DNA from: Actinomycetota bacterium
Lineage (GTDB): Bacteria; Actinomycetota; Thermoleophilia; Solirubrobacterales; Solirubrobacteraceae
NCBI GenBank assembly: GCA_005888335.1
Contig: VAWY01000053.1
Location: forward strand, 6,732-70,731
Length of the DNA: 64,000 nt
Direction: 5' to 3'
Positions within the stretch are counted from its first letter, which is position 1. Each line of letters begins with the position of its first letter. Shown here in pieces: positions 39,534 through 48,077 of this stretch. Position numbers and translations under genes: made by a program. The notes under the pieces were generated by a model. It was given only the letters and a program-made list of their open reading frames with translations. It was not told where the DNA came from and searched no databases.

Positions 39534-40151
39534 GTGGCTGGTGCGACCGGCGTGACCCCGAACAAGCGCGGCGTGCGCTCGCGCGAGCTCGTGCTGGACG
39601 CGGCCGAGCGGATCATGGCCGAGCACGGGTACGAGGCCGCGACGCTGAACCGGATCGTCGAGGCGTCGCGCGTCCCGGTCAGCTCCGTCTACCACTACTT
39701 CGGGTCCAAGGACGGCGTCCTGCTGGCGGTGATGGAGCGGGGGGCTGCGCGCTTCTTCGAGTCCCTCCCCGCCGTGACGGAGCGCATCGGAACACCGGAG
39801 GAGCACCTGGCCGCGTTGGTGCGGCTCCTGCGGGCGGCGCTGGACGAGCACCCGGACTTCCTGCGGCTCGTCCTCGTGATGGCGGCACAGCCCCCCGCGG
39901 GCGAGGCGCAGCATGCCCACGAGGTCGTGACGCGGGTGCGCGAACAGGCGCTCGAGCGCATCCGCGAGCAGATGGCGGTCGTCTTCGGCGTGCGCAAGAG
40001 CAGTAGGACCGCGCGGCGCCTGGCGCACTTCACGCTCGCCGCGATCGACGGCGCGTTCATTGCGCAGACGTCAGACGACGCGCGCCTCGACGCGGTGCTC
40101 GAGCACCTGCCGACGGCGCTCGTCGCCATGCACGCCGCCATGGAGCGGTGA
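39534..40151 (+). CDS. TetR-family transcriptional regulator
   Basis: A 205-residue TetR protein. The HTH region (residues 12-56) includes LNRIVEASRVPVSSVYHYFG and SKDGVLLAVMERGA; the ligand domain is helical (EEHLAALVRLLRAALDEHPD). GTG start. It is clearly paralogous to the TetR at 62179-62808, with nearly identical stretches such as SSVYHYFGSKDGVLLAVMER. No operator is evident in the 168-bp gap upstream. Target unknown. Confidence 0.88.
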   Translation: MAGATGVTPNKRGVRSRELVLDAAERIMAEHGYEAATLNRIVEASRVPVSSVYHYFGSKDGVLLAVMERGAARFFESLPAVTERIGTPEEHLAALVRLLRAALDEHPDFLRLVLVMAAQPPAGEAQHAHEVVTRVREQALERIREQMAVVFGVRKSSRTARRLAHFTLAAIDGAFIAQTSDDARLDAVLEHLPTALVAMHAAMER

Positions 40152-40186
40152 CGCCCTCGTGATCAGCGCGGCGTCGCCTTCGCCGC

Positions 40187-41266
40187 ATGACATCCTCGTC
40201 CGCCGTGGCTCGGACTGAGGAGACCTTCGTCGACGCCGGCGGGCGCGAGGTGCGCGTGACGAGCGCCGACCGGCTGATCTTTCCGGCCACCGAGCGCGTG
40301 CCCGCGCACACGAAGCTGGACATCGTCCAGTACTACCTCGCGGTCGAGGCCGGCATCATGCGCGCCCTTCGGCGGCGGCCGACGACGCTCGAGCGCTGGC
40401 CGAAGGGCGTCCACGCGGGCATGGTGCTCGCGACGCGCGAGGACCCGCGCAGCGGCGACGCGTTCTTCCAGAAGCGGATTCCGAAGGGGGCTCCCGGCTA
40501 CGTGGAGACCGCTCGGATCGCGTTTCCGTCCGGCCGTACCGCCGATGAGATCTGCCCGACGGAGATCGCGGTGGTCGCGTGGTGTGCGCAGATGGGCACG
40601 ATCACGTTCCATCCGTGGCCGGTGAGGAGCGACGACGTCGACCATCCCGACGAGCTGCGCCTGGACCTCGATCCGCAACCGGGGACCGATTTCGCGGACG
40701 CCGTGCGCGTGGCCGCGGTTGCGCGGGAGCTCCTGGGGGAGCTCGGTTACGTCGGCTTCCCGAAGACCTCCGGCGGCCGCGGCGTCCACATCTACGTCCG
40801 GATCGAGCCGCGCTGGACGTTCACGGACGTGCGCCACGCGGCGATCGCGTTCGGCCGGGAGCTGGAGCGGCGCCTCCCGGGCGAGGTGACCACGAAGTGG
40901 TGGAAGGAGGAACGCGGCGAGCGCATCTTCGTCGACTACAACCAGAACGCGCGCGACCGGACGATCGCGTCCGCCTACAGCATCCGCCCGAAGCCCGGCG
41001 CTCCCGTGTCGGCGCCGGTCACGTGGGACGAGCTCGCGCGCGTGCAGCCCGAGGACTTCACGGTCGCGACGATGCCGGCGCGGTTCGCGGAGCTGGGCGA
41101 CCTCCACGCCGAGATCGACGACGTCGCGCATTCGCTTCAGCCCCTGCTCGACCTGTACGAGCAGCAGGGGGCCGGCGACATGCCATATCCCCCGGACTAT
41201 CCGAAGATGCCGGGCGAGCCCAAGCGCGTGCAGCCCTCACGCGACCGCGATCGGCCGCGCGACTAG
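40187..41266 (+). CDS. LigD-type DNA polymerase/primase domain protein
   Basis: A 359-residue stand-alone archaeo-eukaryotic primase-type polymerase as found in bacterial non-homologous end joining. The metal-binding pair is Asp160 and Asp162 (RLDLDPQPG), with SGGRGVHIYV and VDYNQNARDRTIASAYSIRP motifs following. Ligase and nuclease domains are absent, so it would work with a separate LigD/Ku, not visible here. The tail overlaps the convergent exonuclease III gene by 4 bp. Confidence 0.88.
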   Translation: MTSSSAVARTEETFVDAGGREVRVTSADRLIFPATERVPAHTKLDIVQYYLAVEAGIMRALRRRPTTLERWPKGVHAGMVLATREDPRSGDAFFQKRIPKGAPGYVETARIAFPSGRTADEICPTEIAVVAWCAQMGTITFHPWPVRSDDVDHPDELRLDLDPQPGTDFADAVRVAAVARELLGELGYVGFPKTSGGRGVHIYVRIEPRWTFTDVRHAAIAFGRELERRLPGEVTTKWWKEERGERIFVDYNQNARDRTIASAYSIRPKPGAPVSAPVTWDELARVQPEDFTVATMPARFAELGDLHAEIDDVAHSLQPLLDLYEQQGAGDMPYPPDYPKMPGEPKRVQPSRDRDRPRD

Positions 41267-42126
41267 GGCGCGGCCTGCGGCAGCTTCTTCGTCCCGCGCC
41301 TGGCCGGGTTCGAGGGCGGCGGTACGACCGGCCCGATGTCGCCGTCCGGAGCCTCGTCCAGATCGATGATCACCGGCGCGTGATCGCTGGGCCCCTTGCC
41401 CTTGCGGGCGTGGCGGTCGACCCAGGCGGCCTTGACCCGGTCGGCGACCTCGTCGCTCGCCAGCACGAGGTCGATCCGCATGCCGCAGTCCTGGTGGAAC
41501 ATCCCTGCGCGGTAGTCCCAGTAGGTGAAGACGCGCTCGTTCGGCCAGCGCTCGCGCACGATGTCGCGCAGCCCGACCGCCTGAAGCCGCCCGAGGGCTT
41601 CGCGCTCTGGCGGAGTCACGTGCGTCTGACCGACGTAGGCGTCCGGATCGAAGACGTCGTCGTCGGTTGGCGCGATGTTCATGTCTCCGCAGACGATCGT
41701 CGGCTCGGCCCGCTTCGCGACCATCGCGGTGAGCGACGCCAGCCACGCCAGCTTGTATTCGTAGTGGTCCGACCCCGGCACCCGCCCGTTGGGCACGTAG
41801 ACGCAGGCGATACGGACTCCGCCGCAGGTCGCGGCGACGGCCCGCGCCTCCGGGTGCGGGAAGCCAGGCGCGCCTTCGATCCCTGCGACGACATCCTCGA
41901 GACCGACCCGCGAGAGGATCGCCACGCCGTTCCAGGTGGCCTCGCCGTGGGCGGCGACCTCGTAGCCGCGGTTCGACAGCTCGTCGCCCACCAGCTCGCG
42001 GAACGCATCGTCGGCGAGCTTCGTCTCCTGCAGGCAGACGACGTCCGGCTGCCGCTCGTCGAGCCAGGGCAGCAGCCGCGGGACCCGTTGCTTGAGCGAG
42101 TTCACGTTCCAGGTCGCGATCCGCAC
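41263..42126 (-). CDS. xthA: Exodeoxyribonuclease III
   Basis: A 287-residue exonuclease/AP endonuclease of the Xth family. Active-site elements are WNVNSLKQR (Asn7), CLQETKL (Glu), GDMNIAPTDDDVFDP and the final SDHAPVI histidine. It processes abasic sites and 3' blocks in base-excision repair. Normal length; the C-terminal 25 residues are basic. Confidence 0.92.
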   Translation of the reverse strand: MRIATWNVNSLKQRVPRLLPWLDERQPDVVCLQETKLADDAFRELVGDELSNRGYEVAAHGEATWNGVAILSRVGLEDVVAGIEGAPGFPHPEARAVAATCGGVRIACVYVPNGRVPGSDHYEYKLAWLASLTAMVAKRAEPTIVCGDMNIAPTDDDVFDPDAYVGQTHVTPPEREALGRLQAVGLRDIVRERWPNERVFTYWDYRAGMFHQDCGMRIDLVLASDEVADRVKAAWVDRHARKGKGPSDHAPVIIDLDEAPDGDIGPVVPPPSNPARRGTKKLPQAAP

Positions 42127-42177
42127 GCCGTTCAGCGTAGATGCCGGGTCGCCATCACGGCCACTCGCCGCCGGTCC

Positions 42178-42582
42178 TCAGGAGGGCGTGCGGGCGCGCA
42201 GCAGTTCGGCCAGCCCTTCCACGTCGGCGACCGTGACGGTCAACTCGGGGTGCCGCAGGATCCCGAGCGGGTCGAGTCCGCGCACGGGGGTCTTGAACAG
42301 GATGAGCACACCGCGGTCGCCGTTGGTGGCAAACGTGAGGCCGCGATCGGTGATCGCGAGCCGCGCGGGTCCGGCGGTCTTCCAGAACGCATACGGCCCC
42401 GTGACAGCCACGCCGGTGATGTTCGTCAGCGGCGTCCGTACGTGCCAGGGGCCGAAGCGAGCCTCGAGGGCCTCGTCACCGACCTCCACCCACGCCGTCT
42501 TCGGGGTGACGCGGAACGCCCGCGCGAGCGGGCGATAGCTCGGCGCGAAGGCAAACTCGAAGTGGCGTTGGGACGCGGTCAA
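42178..42582 (-). CDS. Conserved hypothetical protein
   Basis: A 134-residue, mostly beta-strand protein (FEFAFAPSYRPLARAFRVTP, WHVRTPLTNITGVAVTGPYA) without signal peptide or cysteines. It resembles uncharacterised actinobacterial/mycobacterial proteins of PH-like fold; I cannot name a function. It starts with TTG, overlapping the stop of the broken crotonase gene (TTGA), so it is translated from that message. Confidence 0.6.
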   Translation of the reverse strand: MTASQRHFEFAFAPSYRPLARAFRVTPKTAWVEVGDEALEARFGPWHVRTPLTNITGVAVTGPYAFWKTAGPARLAITDRGLTFATNGDRGVLILFKTPVRGLDPLGILRHPELTVTVADVEGLAELLRARTPS

Positions 42583-43306
42583 CGCCCGGCGAATGTTGCC
42601 TTGCCGGGACCCGACGTGAGAAACGATTCGATCGCGTTGCGGGCGTCGTCCGTGTCGAAGAGGCCCACGGCGTCCTCGAGCAGGCGCTCGTCGGCCGCGG
42701 CGACGCCGCCCTCCGGGTAGGCGGCTGCGAGCTGCCTGACGACGGCGAACGCTCGTGCCGGCCCTGCGGCCAATTGCTGGGCGAACTTCTCGGCCTCAGG
42801 CTGCAGCTCCTCGGCCGGCAGCACCCGGTCAACGATGCCCCAGGCCTCGAACTGCTCGGCCGAGAAGAGGTTGCCGCTGAGCGCAATCGCCCGCGCCCGC
42901 CCGACGCCGGCACGCGCGGCAACGCGTTCGACACCCCCCGCGAGGGGCACGATCCCCAGGCGAGTCTCGAGCAACCCGAGGTTGGTGCCCTCGGCGGCCC
43001 AGATCAGGTCCAGGAACAGCGCGAGCTCCAGACCGCCCGCCATGCACGTGCCGTGAACCGCAGCGAGCGTCGGGAACGTCAGCGCCTCGAGACGTCGGCC
43101 GAGGTCCAGGAACCGTTCGATCAGCGGCCGCATCTCCGCGGCGCTGCGGCGCGCACCAAGAGAGCACGGACATCGTCGGCGGCCTCCAGGTCGTCGACGA
43201 CCTCTTCGAGATCGTCGACGACCTGCTCGCCGATCTGGTTCAGGGGCGGGTTGTCCAGGGTCAGCAGCGCCAGGGCGCCGTCCCGCTCCAGCTGCGCGGT
43301 GCCCAT
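42579..43306 (-). pseudogene. Enoyl-CoA hydratase gene with frameshift and internal deletion
   Basis: ATG 43306 (AGGTGA upstream) opens a crotonase N-terminus (LERDGALALLTLDNPPLNQI, DDVRALLVRA) that runs out of frame near 43135. The rest, from MRPLIERFLDLGRRLEALTF through GTCMAGGLELALF to the natural C-terminus, continues in another frame. The first oxyanion-hole segment (FSAGAD) that belongs between them is missing, so both a frameshift and a loss of about 15-20 residues occurred. The 3' part could still be made from internal starts but would lack activity. Confidence 0.75.
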
Positions 43307-43620
43307 CAGGTCACCTCTTTCTGTGCGATGGCTTCCGACAACCGCGACGCGCAACGCTTCACGGCGGCAAGAGGGCGACGGTGAACGGCGGCATACGCGA
43401 ATCGCATCCCGCTGCGTTCGGCCATCCTGGCTGCCTCCTTCAGGAGCCGCGTCTTGCCGAGGCCGGGTTCGCCCATGACCGTCAAGACCGAGCCGGAGTT
43501 CGATGGGGCGGCGGCGATCCGCCCGCTGATCGTCTGGAGTTCGTTGTCCCTCCCGTGCAGCGGCGTCGACGATGTGGATGCCGCTTCCTGAGTTGGCCCA
43601 CGGCAGTCATATCGGTGGCC
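43306..43620 (-). pseudogene. AAA/LuxR-type regulator ATPase fragment
   Basis: The frame LHGRDNELQTISGRIAAAP then SVLTVMGEPGLGKTRLLKEA is the Walker A region of a LAL-type (MalT/AfsR-like) regulator. The frame opens after a stop with no start codon and ends about 70 residues later, its TGA overlapping the ATG of the broken crotonase. Walker B and the C-terminal HTH are missing. Confidence 0.6.
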
Positions 43621-43630
43621 TCACCCAAGC

Positions 43631-44443
43631 TCATCGGCCCACGAACCTCGCCTCGCGGCGCTCGACGAACGACCGCAGCCCCTCGCGACCGTCCTCGGTC
43701 TCGAACAGCTCGGCCATGTCCGCGTCGAGGCGCGCGAATGCCGCGGCTTCGCCTTCGAGCCGGGCCTGATGCGCGGAGGCCAGCGTCGTCTTCACGCCCA
43801 GCGGAGCTGACTTGTCCGCGATCGCGGTGGCCAGCTCGGTCGCCCGGTCAAGCTGCCGGCCCGGCTCGACGACCTCTTGAACGAGGCCGAGCCGATACGC
43901 CTCGGTGGCGTCGTACTCCTCACCGGTCAAGAGCCACCGCATTGCGTTGCCCCAGCCGGCGTCGCGCGGCAGCCGGATCGTCGCACCCCCGAACGCGTAG
44001 ATCCCGCGCCTGATCTCGAGCTGCGCGAAGCGTGCGTCCGATGCCGCGATGCGGATGTCCGCCGCGAGCAGCAGCTCGATCGCGAGCGTCATCACCCAGC
44101 CCTGCACCGCGGCCACGACCGGTGTCGTCCATACCCCGTCCTTGCGCCATGGGTCCCGCCGCCCGGGTCCGGAGAAATCGAGCCCGCCCTCGCGGACCAA
44201 CGGCCCGACCTCGGCGAGGTCGAGCCCGCCCGTGAAGTGGTCGCCGTGCGCGAACAGCACCCCGCAGCGCACGTCGTCATCGGCCTCCAGCTCGTAATAG
44301 GCCGCTGCGAGCTGGTCGATCATCGCCAGGTTGAAGGCATTGCGCTTCGCGGGCCGATTGAGCCCCATCAACAGCACATGGCCGTGGCGCTCGACCGTGA
44401 CTGCGACCTCCTGACTCTCGGAGGGACTGCTCGCATGGCTCAT
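43631..44443 (-). CDS. Enoyl-CoA hydratase/isomerase (crotonase family)
   Basis: A 270-residue crotonase. The oxyanion-hole regions are HFTGGLDLAEV (near 68-78) and VQGWVMTLAIELLLAADIRI (near 113-132). The usual GG(L/M)E of the second region is replaced by MTLAIE, and the catalytic loop is IRRGIYAFGG, so activity differs from a standard hydratase. It is divergent from the SDR gene at 44561 with inverted repeats between them. Confidence 0.85.
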   Translation of the reverse strand: MSHASSPSESQEVAVTVERHGHVLLMGLNRPAKRNAFNLAMIDQLAAAYYELEADDDVRCGVLFAHGDHFTGGLDLAEVGPLVREGGLDFSGPGRRDPWRKDGVWTTPVVAAVQGWVMTLAIELLLAADIRIAASDARFAQLEIRRGIYAFGGATIRLPRDAGWGNAMRWLLTGEEYDATEAYRLGLVQEVVEPGRQLDRATELATAIADKSAPLGVKTTLASAHQARLEGEAAAFARLDADMAELFETEDGREGLRSFVERREARFVGR

Positions 44444-44454
44444 GGGAGGGGCTC

Positions 44455-44519
44455 CTGTAGGCGGGGAACGGGAAGGGGCGGCAAGCCTACAGAGCTAGTA
44501 GTGTTTTGCAACTGGAAAA
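44455..44519. promoter_or_regulatory. Inverted repeats in crotonase/SDR intergenic region
   Basis: CTGTAGGC (44455-44462) pairs with GCCTACAG (44485-44492), overlapping the ribosome-binding site of the crotonase gene. TTTTGCAACTGGAAAA (44504-44519) is a near-palindrome; its core GCAACTGGA recurs before the HxlR gene at 45346-45354. Confidence 0.45.
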
Positions 44520-44560
44520 TCGTTGCCGGGTTGCCTGGCCGCAAGAGAGAGGACAGTCCC

Positions 44561-45331
44561 ATGCCACCGACCACAGTCCTTGACCGCTTCCGCCTCGACG
44601 GCAAGGTGGCGATCGTGACCGGGGCCTCATCCGGGCTCGGTGTCGCGTTCGCCAAAGCGCTCGCCGAGGCGGGCGCCGATCTCGTCCTCGCCGCGCGCCG
44701 CGCCGACCGGCTCGAGCAGACCCGTGGCCTGGTCGAGGAGCGCGGCCGGCGCGCGCTCGCCGTGACCGCGGACGTCTCGCGGCCCGAAGACGCGCAAGCC
44801 GTGATCGACGCCGCGATCGGCGAGTTCGGGCATGTCGACGTCCTCGTCAACAACGCCGGCAAGGGCACCGCTGTGCCGGCCACGCGCGAAACGCCTGCGC
44901 AGTTCCGCGAGGTGATCGACATCAACCTCAACGGCTGCTACTGGATGGCGCAGGCCTGCGGGCGGGTCATGCAGCCGGGCAGCGTGATCGTCAACGTCGC
45001 CAGCGTGGCGGCGCTGACCAGCGGTGGACTACCCCAGGCGGCCTACTCGGCAAGCAAGGCCGGGCTGATCGCGCTCACTCGCGACCTCGCCGTTCAGTGG
45101 ACCGGCCGCAAGGGCATCCGCGTGACCGCCCTGGCCCCAGGCTTCTTCCCCTCCGAGATGAGCGACCAGTTCCCCGACGGCTACATGGACGCCCAACTGG
45201 CACGCGTGCCCGCCGGGCGCACCGGCGACCCAGACGAGCTGGCCGCGGCGCTCGTGTTCCTCGCGAGCCCCGCGGCGAACTACGTCACCGGCACCACGCT
45301 GATCGTCGACGGAGGCTTGACCGCGTTCTGA
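44561..45331 (+). CDS. Short-chain dehydrogenase/reductase
   Basis: A 256-residue classical SDR: TGASSGLGVA (near 20-29), NNAG (near 105), a catalytic Ser in NVASVAAL and YSASKAG, then the C-terminal VTGTTLIVDGG. RBS AGAGAGAGGA precedes the ATG. Followed by an HxlR regulator in the same direction; a shared GCAACTGGA sequence before both genes suggests that regulator controls this gene. Confidence 0.92.
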   Translation: MPPTTVLDRFRLDGKVAIVTGASSGLGVAFAKALAEAGADLVLAARRADRLEQTRGLVEERGRRALAVTADVSRPEDAQAVIDAAIGEFGHVDVLVNNAGKGTAVPATRETPAQFREVIDINLNGCYWMAQACGRVMQPGSVIVNVASVAALTSGGLPQAAYSASKAGLIALTRDLAVQWTGRKGIRVTALAPGFFPSEMSDQFPDGYMDAQLARVPAGRTGDPDELAAALVFLASPAANYVTGTTLIVDGGLTAF

Positions 45332-45335
45332 ACAC

Positions 45336-45355
45336 GTTTCCAAACGCAACTGGAT
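45336..45355 (+). promoter_or_regulatory. Probable HxlR operator/promoter
   Basis: TTTCCA-N8-TGGAT with the core GCAACTGGA also found at 44508-44516. TATCCT at 45362-45367 could be the -10 of the HxlR gene that starts at 45377. Confidence 0.4.
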
Positions 45356-45376
45356 GCTCGCTATCCTCAAGGCGGC

Positions 45377-45856
45377 ATGAAGCACGCCGAATTGCTCGAC
45401 GAGAACTGCGCGATCGCTCGATCCTCGGGCATCGTGGGCGAGCGCTGGGTCTGGGTGATCCTCCGCCAAGCGTTCAACGGCGCACGCCGGTTCGAAGATT
45501 TCCAGCGCGGCATCGGACTGGCTCGGAACGTGCTCACCGACCGCCTCAACTGGCTCGTCGACCACGGCATCCTCGAACGCCGACCCTACGCCGAGCACGC
45601 GGCGCGCGACCTCAACGAGTACCGCCTCACAGCCAAGGGATGCGCACTGTTCCCCGTCTACACCGCGCTCATGCAATGGGGCAACGACTGGACCGACCTC
45701 CCCGCCCCGCCCGTCGAGCTGCTGCACAAACCATGCGGCCACCGCGCCAGCGTCCGCGTCGTCTGCTCAGAGTGCGGCCAGGACATCGACATCCACCACA
45801 CCGAACCGGTCGTCGGCCGGGGCCTGGTGATGGGCGGCCCCCGGCGCCAGCCATAG
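45377..45856 (+). CDS. HxlR-family transcriptional regulator
   Basis: A 159-residue winged-helix protein. CAIARSSGIVGERWVWVILR then RFEDFQRGIGLARNVLTDRL is the HxlR signature. The C-terminal extension carries a four-cysteine/histidine pattern (CGHRASVRVVCSECGQDIDIHH) that could bind zinc. HxlR proteins often sense electrophiles or redox state and act on a neighbouring oxidoreductase, here the SDR. Confidence 0.88.
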   Translation: MKHAELLDENCAIARSSGIVGERWVWVILRQAFNGARRFEDFQRGIGLARNVLTDRLNWLVDHGILERRPYAEHAARDLNEYRLTAKGCALFPVYTALMQWGNDWTDLPAPPVELLHKPCGHRASVRVVCSECGQDIDIHHTEPVVGRGLVMGGPRRQP

Positions 45857-45982
45857 CGTTCCACGTGCTGACCGCCGACCCCAACTCCCGGCCCTGGCGC
45901 TCCACCCACTGCTGCAGGCCCCGGCGATCCTCGCCGTCGACACCCTGCGCCGACACAGCCGGACCGCCTTTGGACGCGCGGG

Positions 45983-46849
45983 CTACCGGTGAGCAGGCGT
46001 GTGCATGGGGATGCGGTCGAAGGTGTCGGGGTGCGGGCCGATCCTGCCAGTCTCGCCTCGGTCGAGCTCGTCGATCCGCTTGATGTCGTCGGGCTGGAGC
46101 TGGAAGTCGAAGAGCTTGAAGTTCTCCTCGATCCGGGTGGGGGTCGTGGACTTGGGAAAGACGATGGAGTCGCGCTGGATGTGCCAGCGCAGCACGACCT
46201 GCGCCGGCGTCCGGCCGACCCTGTCGGCGATGGCGGTGATCACCGGGTCGCCGAGGACGTTGCCCTGTGCGATCGGCGACCATGCCTGGGTGGCGATGCC
46301 GTGCGCCTCGCCGTAGGCGCGGACCTCGTCGTTGAGGAAGTAGGGATGGAGCTCGATCTGGTTGATCGCCGGGACCACGTCGGTCGTGGCCGCGAGGCGC
46401 TCGAGATGGTCGATCTGGAAGTTCGAGACGCCGATCGAGCGCGCGCGCCCGTCGGCGTGGAACTCCTCGAGCGTCTTCCAGGTCGAGACGAAGTCGCCGT
46501 CGTAGAGCGTCGGCAGCGGCCAGTGGATGAGGAACAGGTCGACGTAGTCGAACCCCAACTCGGAGAGGGTCGACTCGAATGCTCGGCGGGCGTCGTCGGG
46601 CCGATGAAATCCGTTGTTGAGCTTGCTCGTGATGAACAGGTCGGATCTGTCGAGTCCGGAAGTCAGGACGGCCTCGCCGACGCCCTTCTCGTTGCCGTAC
46701 ATCTCCGCGGTGTCGATGTGGCGGTAACCGGTCTCCAAGGCCACGGTCACGGCGGCAGCCGTCTCGTCGGGATGGATCTGAAAGACACCGAAGCCGAGTT
46801 GGGGGATCGGGTGACCGTCGTTGAGCTGGATCGTTGGGACGGCGCTCAT
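45983..46849 (-). CDS. Aldo/keto reductase
   Basis: A 288-residue (beta/alpha)8 NADPH-dependent reductase of the 2,5-diketo-D-gluconate reductase type. The catalytic tetrad is visible in HIDTAEMYGNE (Asp, Tyr), ITSKLNN (Lys) and LIHWPLP (His). The NADPH-binding loop is IVFPKSTTPTRIEENF. It reduces aldehydes or ketones in the cytoplasm; substrate not inferable. Divergent from a LysR regulator 265 bp away. Confidence 0.92.
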   Translation of the reverse strand: MSAVPTIQLNDGHPIPQLGFGVFQIHPDETAAAVTVALETGYRHIDTAEMYGNEKGVGEAVLTSGLDRSDLFITSKLNNGFHRPDDARRAFESTLSELGFDYVDLFLIHWPLPTLYDGDFVSTWKTLEEFHADGRARSIGVSNFQIDHLERLAATTDVVPAINQIELHPYFLNDEVRAYGEAHGIATQAWSPIAQGNVLGDPVITAIADRVGRTPAQVVLRWHIQRDSIVFPKSTTPTRIEENFKLFDFQLQPDDIKRIDELDRGETGRIGPHPDTFDRIPMHTPAHR

Positions 46850-47068
46850 GCGTGCTGCGCTCCTTCGTCGGGGTGCGTTGTGTGGCGGCCGAGGCTGTCG
46901 CCCAGGTGCTTGGGCTTTGCGGTCCGCGCGGGGGTCGGGCGTGATCGGCGGCCCGGGTGCTCGGGCACGATGGGGTCGGTCGCCAGCGCGCCCGTGAGCG
47001 AGCGGCGCATCTGCGTCTGACTGATGAGAGAGGCGATGGACAACATGGAGGCAGTGTTGGCCTCCAGG

Positions 47069-47118
47069 TCCATAGTTTCAAATCATTGTTTTGGCAGTTC
47101 TATAGTTTTGCGCTATGG
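47069..47118. promoter_or_regulatory. Repeats at the LysR start, probable LysR sites
   Basis: CCATAG near 47069 and CTATGG at 47113-47118 are inverted, and ATAG-N7-CTAT (47102-47116) overlaps the LysR start codon region. The AT-rich stretch between them is where the divergent promoters of LysR and the aldo/keto reductase should lie. Confidence 0.4.
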
Positions 47119-48011
47119 ATCCAGGACGCGTGCTCACCTTCCGTGCCGTCGCGCGCCGGCGCTCGTTCTCCCAGGCCGCACGCGACCTCGCGCTCTCGCA
47201 GCCATCCGTCTCCAACCAGGTCGCTGCGCTGGAACGCGAGATCGGTACGCGCCTCCTCGAACGCCGGCCCGGCGGCCTCAGGCTGACGCACGCGGGTGAG
47301 ATCCTGCTCGAGCACGCCGACGCCGTCGCCGAGCGTTTCGAGCTGGCCACGACACAGCTCGCAGTCGTCGCCCGCGGTGAGCGCGCGCGCTTGCGCATCG
47401 GCGCGTTCCCGACCGCGCTCGCGGGGTTCGTCCCCGCGGCCATCGCGCGGCTGCGCGTCCGCTTTCCCGACATCAAGGTCCGTGTCGACGAAGGCACCGA
47501 TGACCTCCCGGCGCGCGTGCGATCAGGCGAGCTGCACCTCGCGGTCGGCTTCGAGGACACCGCGGAACCCCGCCAGGAGCTCGCAAGCCTCGAACGACGC
47601 GACCTCATGCGAGAGCGGTTCATGGTCGCCCTCGCACCCGACCACCGACTGGCCAAGCGCTCGCGAGTGCGCCTCGCCGACCTCAGCGACGACGACTGGA
47701 CCGCCGCCTCGACCGACGGGCTGATCGTCCGCGCCTGCCGCGCGGCCGGCTTCGAGCCGAACCTCGTCTCGATCACCCACGACCAGCTGGCGATCCGCGC
47801 CCTCATCGTCCGAGGACTGGCCGTGACCCTCGTGCCCGAGCTCCTCGCCGACCCGTTCAAGGAGCTCGCGCTGCGACCCATCACCGGCCCGGGCCCCGGA
47901 CGCAACGTCTACGCCATGCTGCCCCCCGGCGGCCGGCACCCGCTCGTCACCCCCGCCCTGGACGCGCTGCACAGCATCGCCACGGAACTGCAGGTCGCGG
48001 GCAGCGCCTGA
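47115..48011 (+). CDS. LysR-family transcriptional regulator
   Basis: A 298-residue LysR regulator. The N-terminal winged helix is FRAVARRRSFSQAARDLALS and QPSVSNQVAALEREIGTRLL; the substrate-binding domain follows from about 90. ATG at 47115 lies within an inverted repeat. The usual target is the divergent gene, here the aldo/keto reductase. Confidence 0.92.
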   Translation: MDPGRVLTFRAVARRRSFSQAARDLALSQPSVSNQVAALEREIGTRLLERRPGGLRLTHAGEILLEHADAVAERFELATTQLAVVARGERARLRIGAFPTALAGFVPAAIARLRVRFPDIKVRVDEGTDDLPARVRSGELHLAVGFEDTAEPRQELASLERRDLMRERFMVALAPDHRLAKRSRVRLADLSDDDWTAASTDGLIVRACRAAGFEPNLVSITHDQLAIRALIVRGLAVTLVPELLADPFKELALRPITGPGPGRNVYAMLPPGGRHPLVTPALDALHSIATELQVAGSA

Positions 48012-48077
48012 GCCGGGTTGGCCCTCCGGTGCCTGGCCGCACATCCCGCCTGTGCTGCTGGGGCCAGCGCGCGCGGC

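Noticed and set aside
46846..47073. 75-residue minus-strand ORF whose stop overlaps the aldo/keto reductase start
   Set aside because: The ATGA overlap is attractive, but there is no ribosome-binding site, the sequence is low-complexity after 30 residues, and it covers the expected LysR/AKR promoter region.
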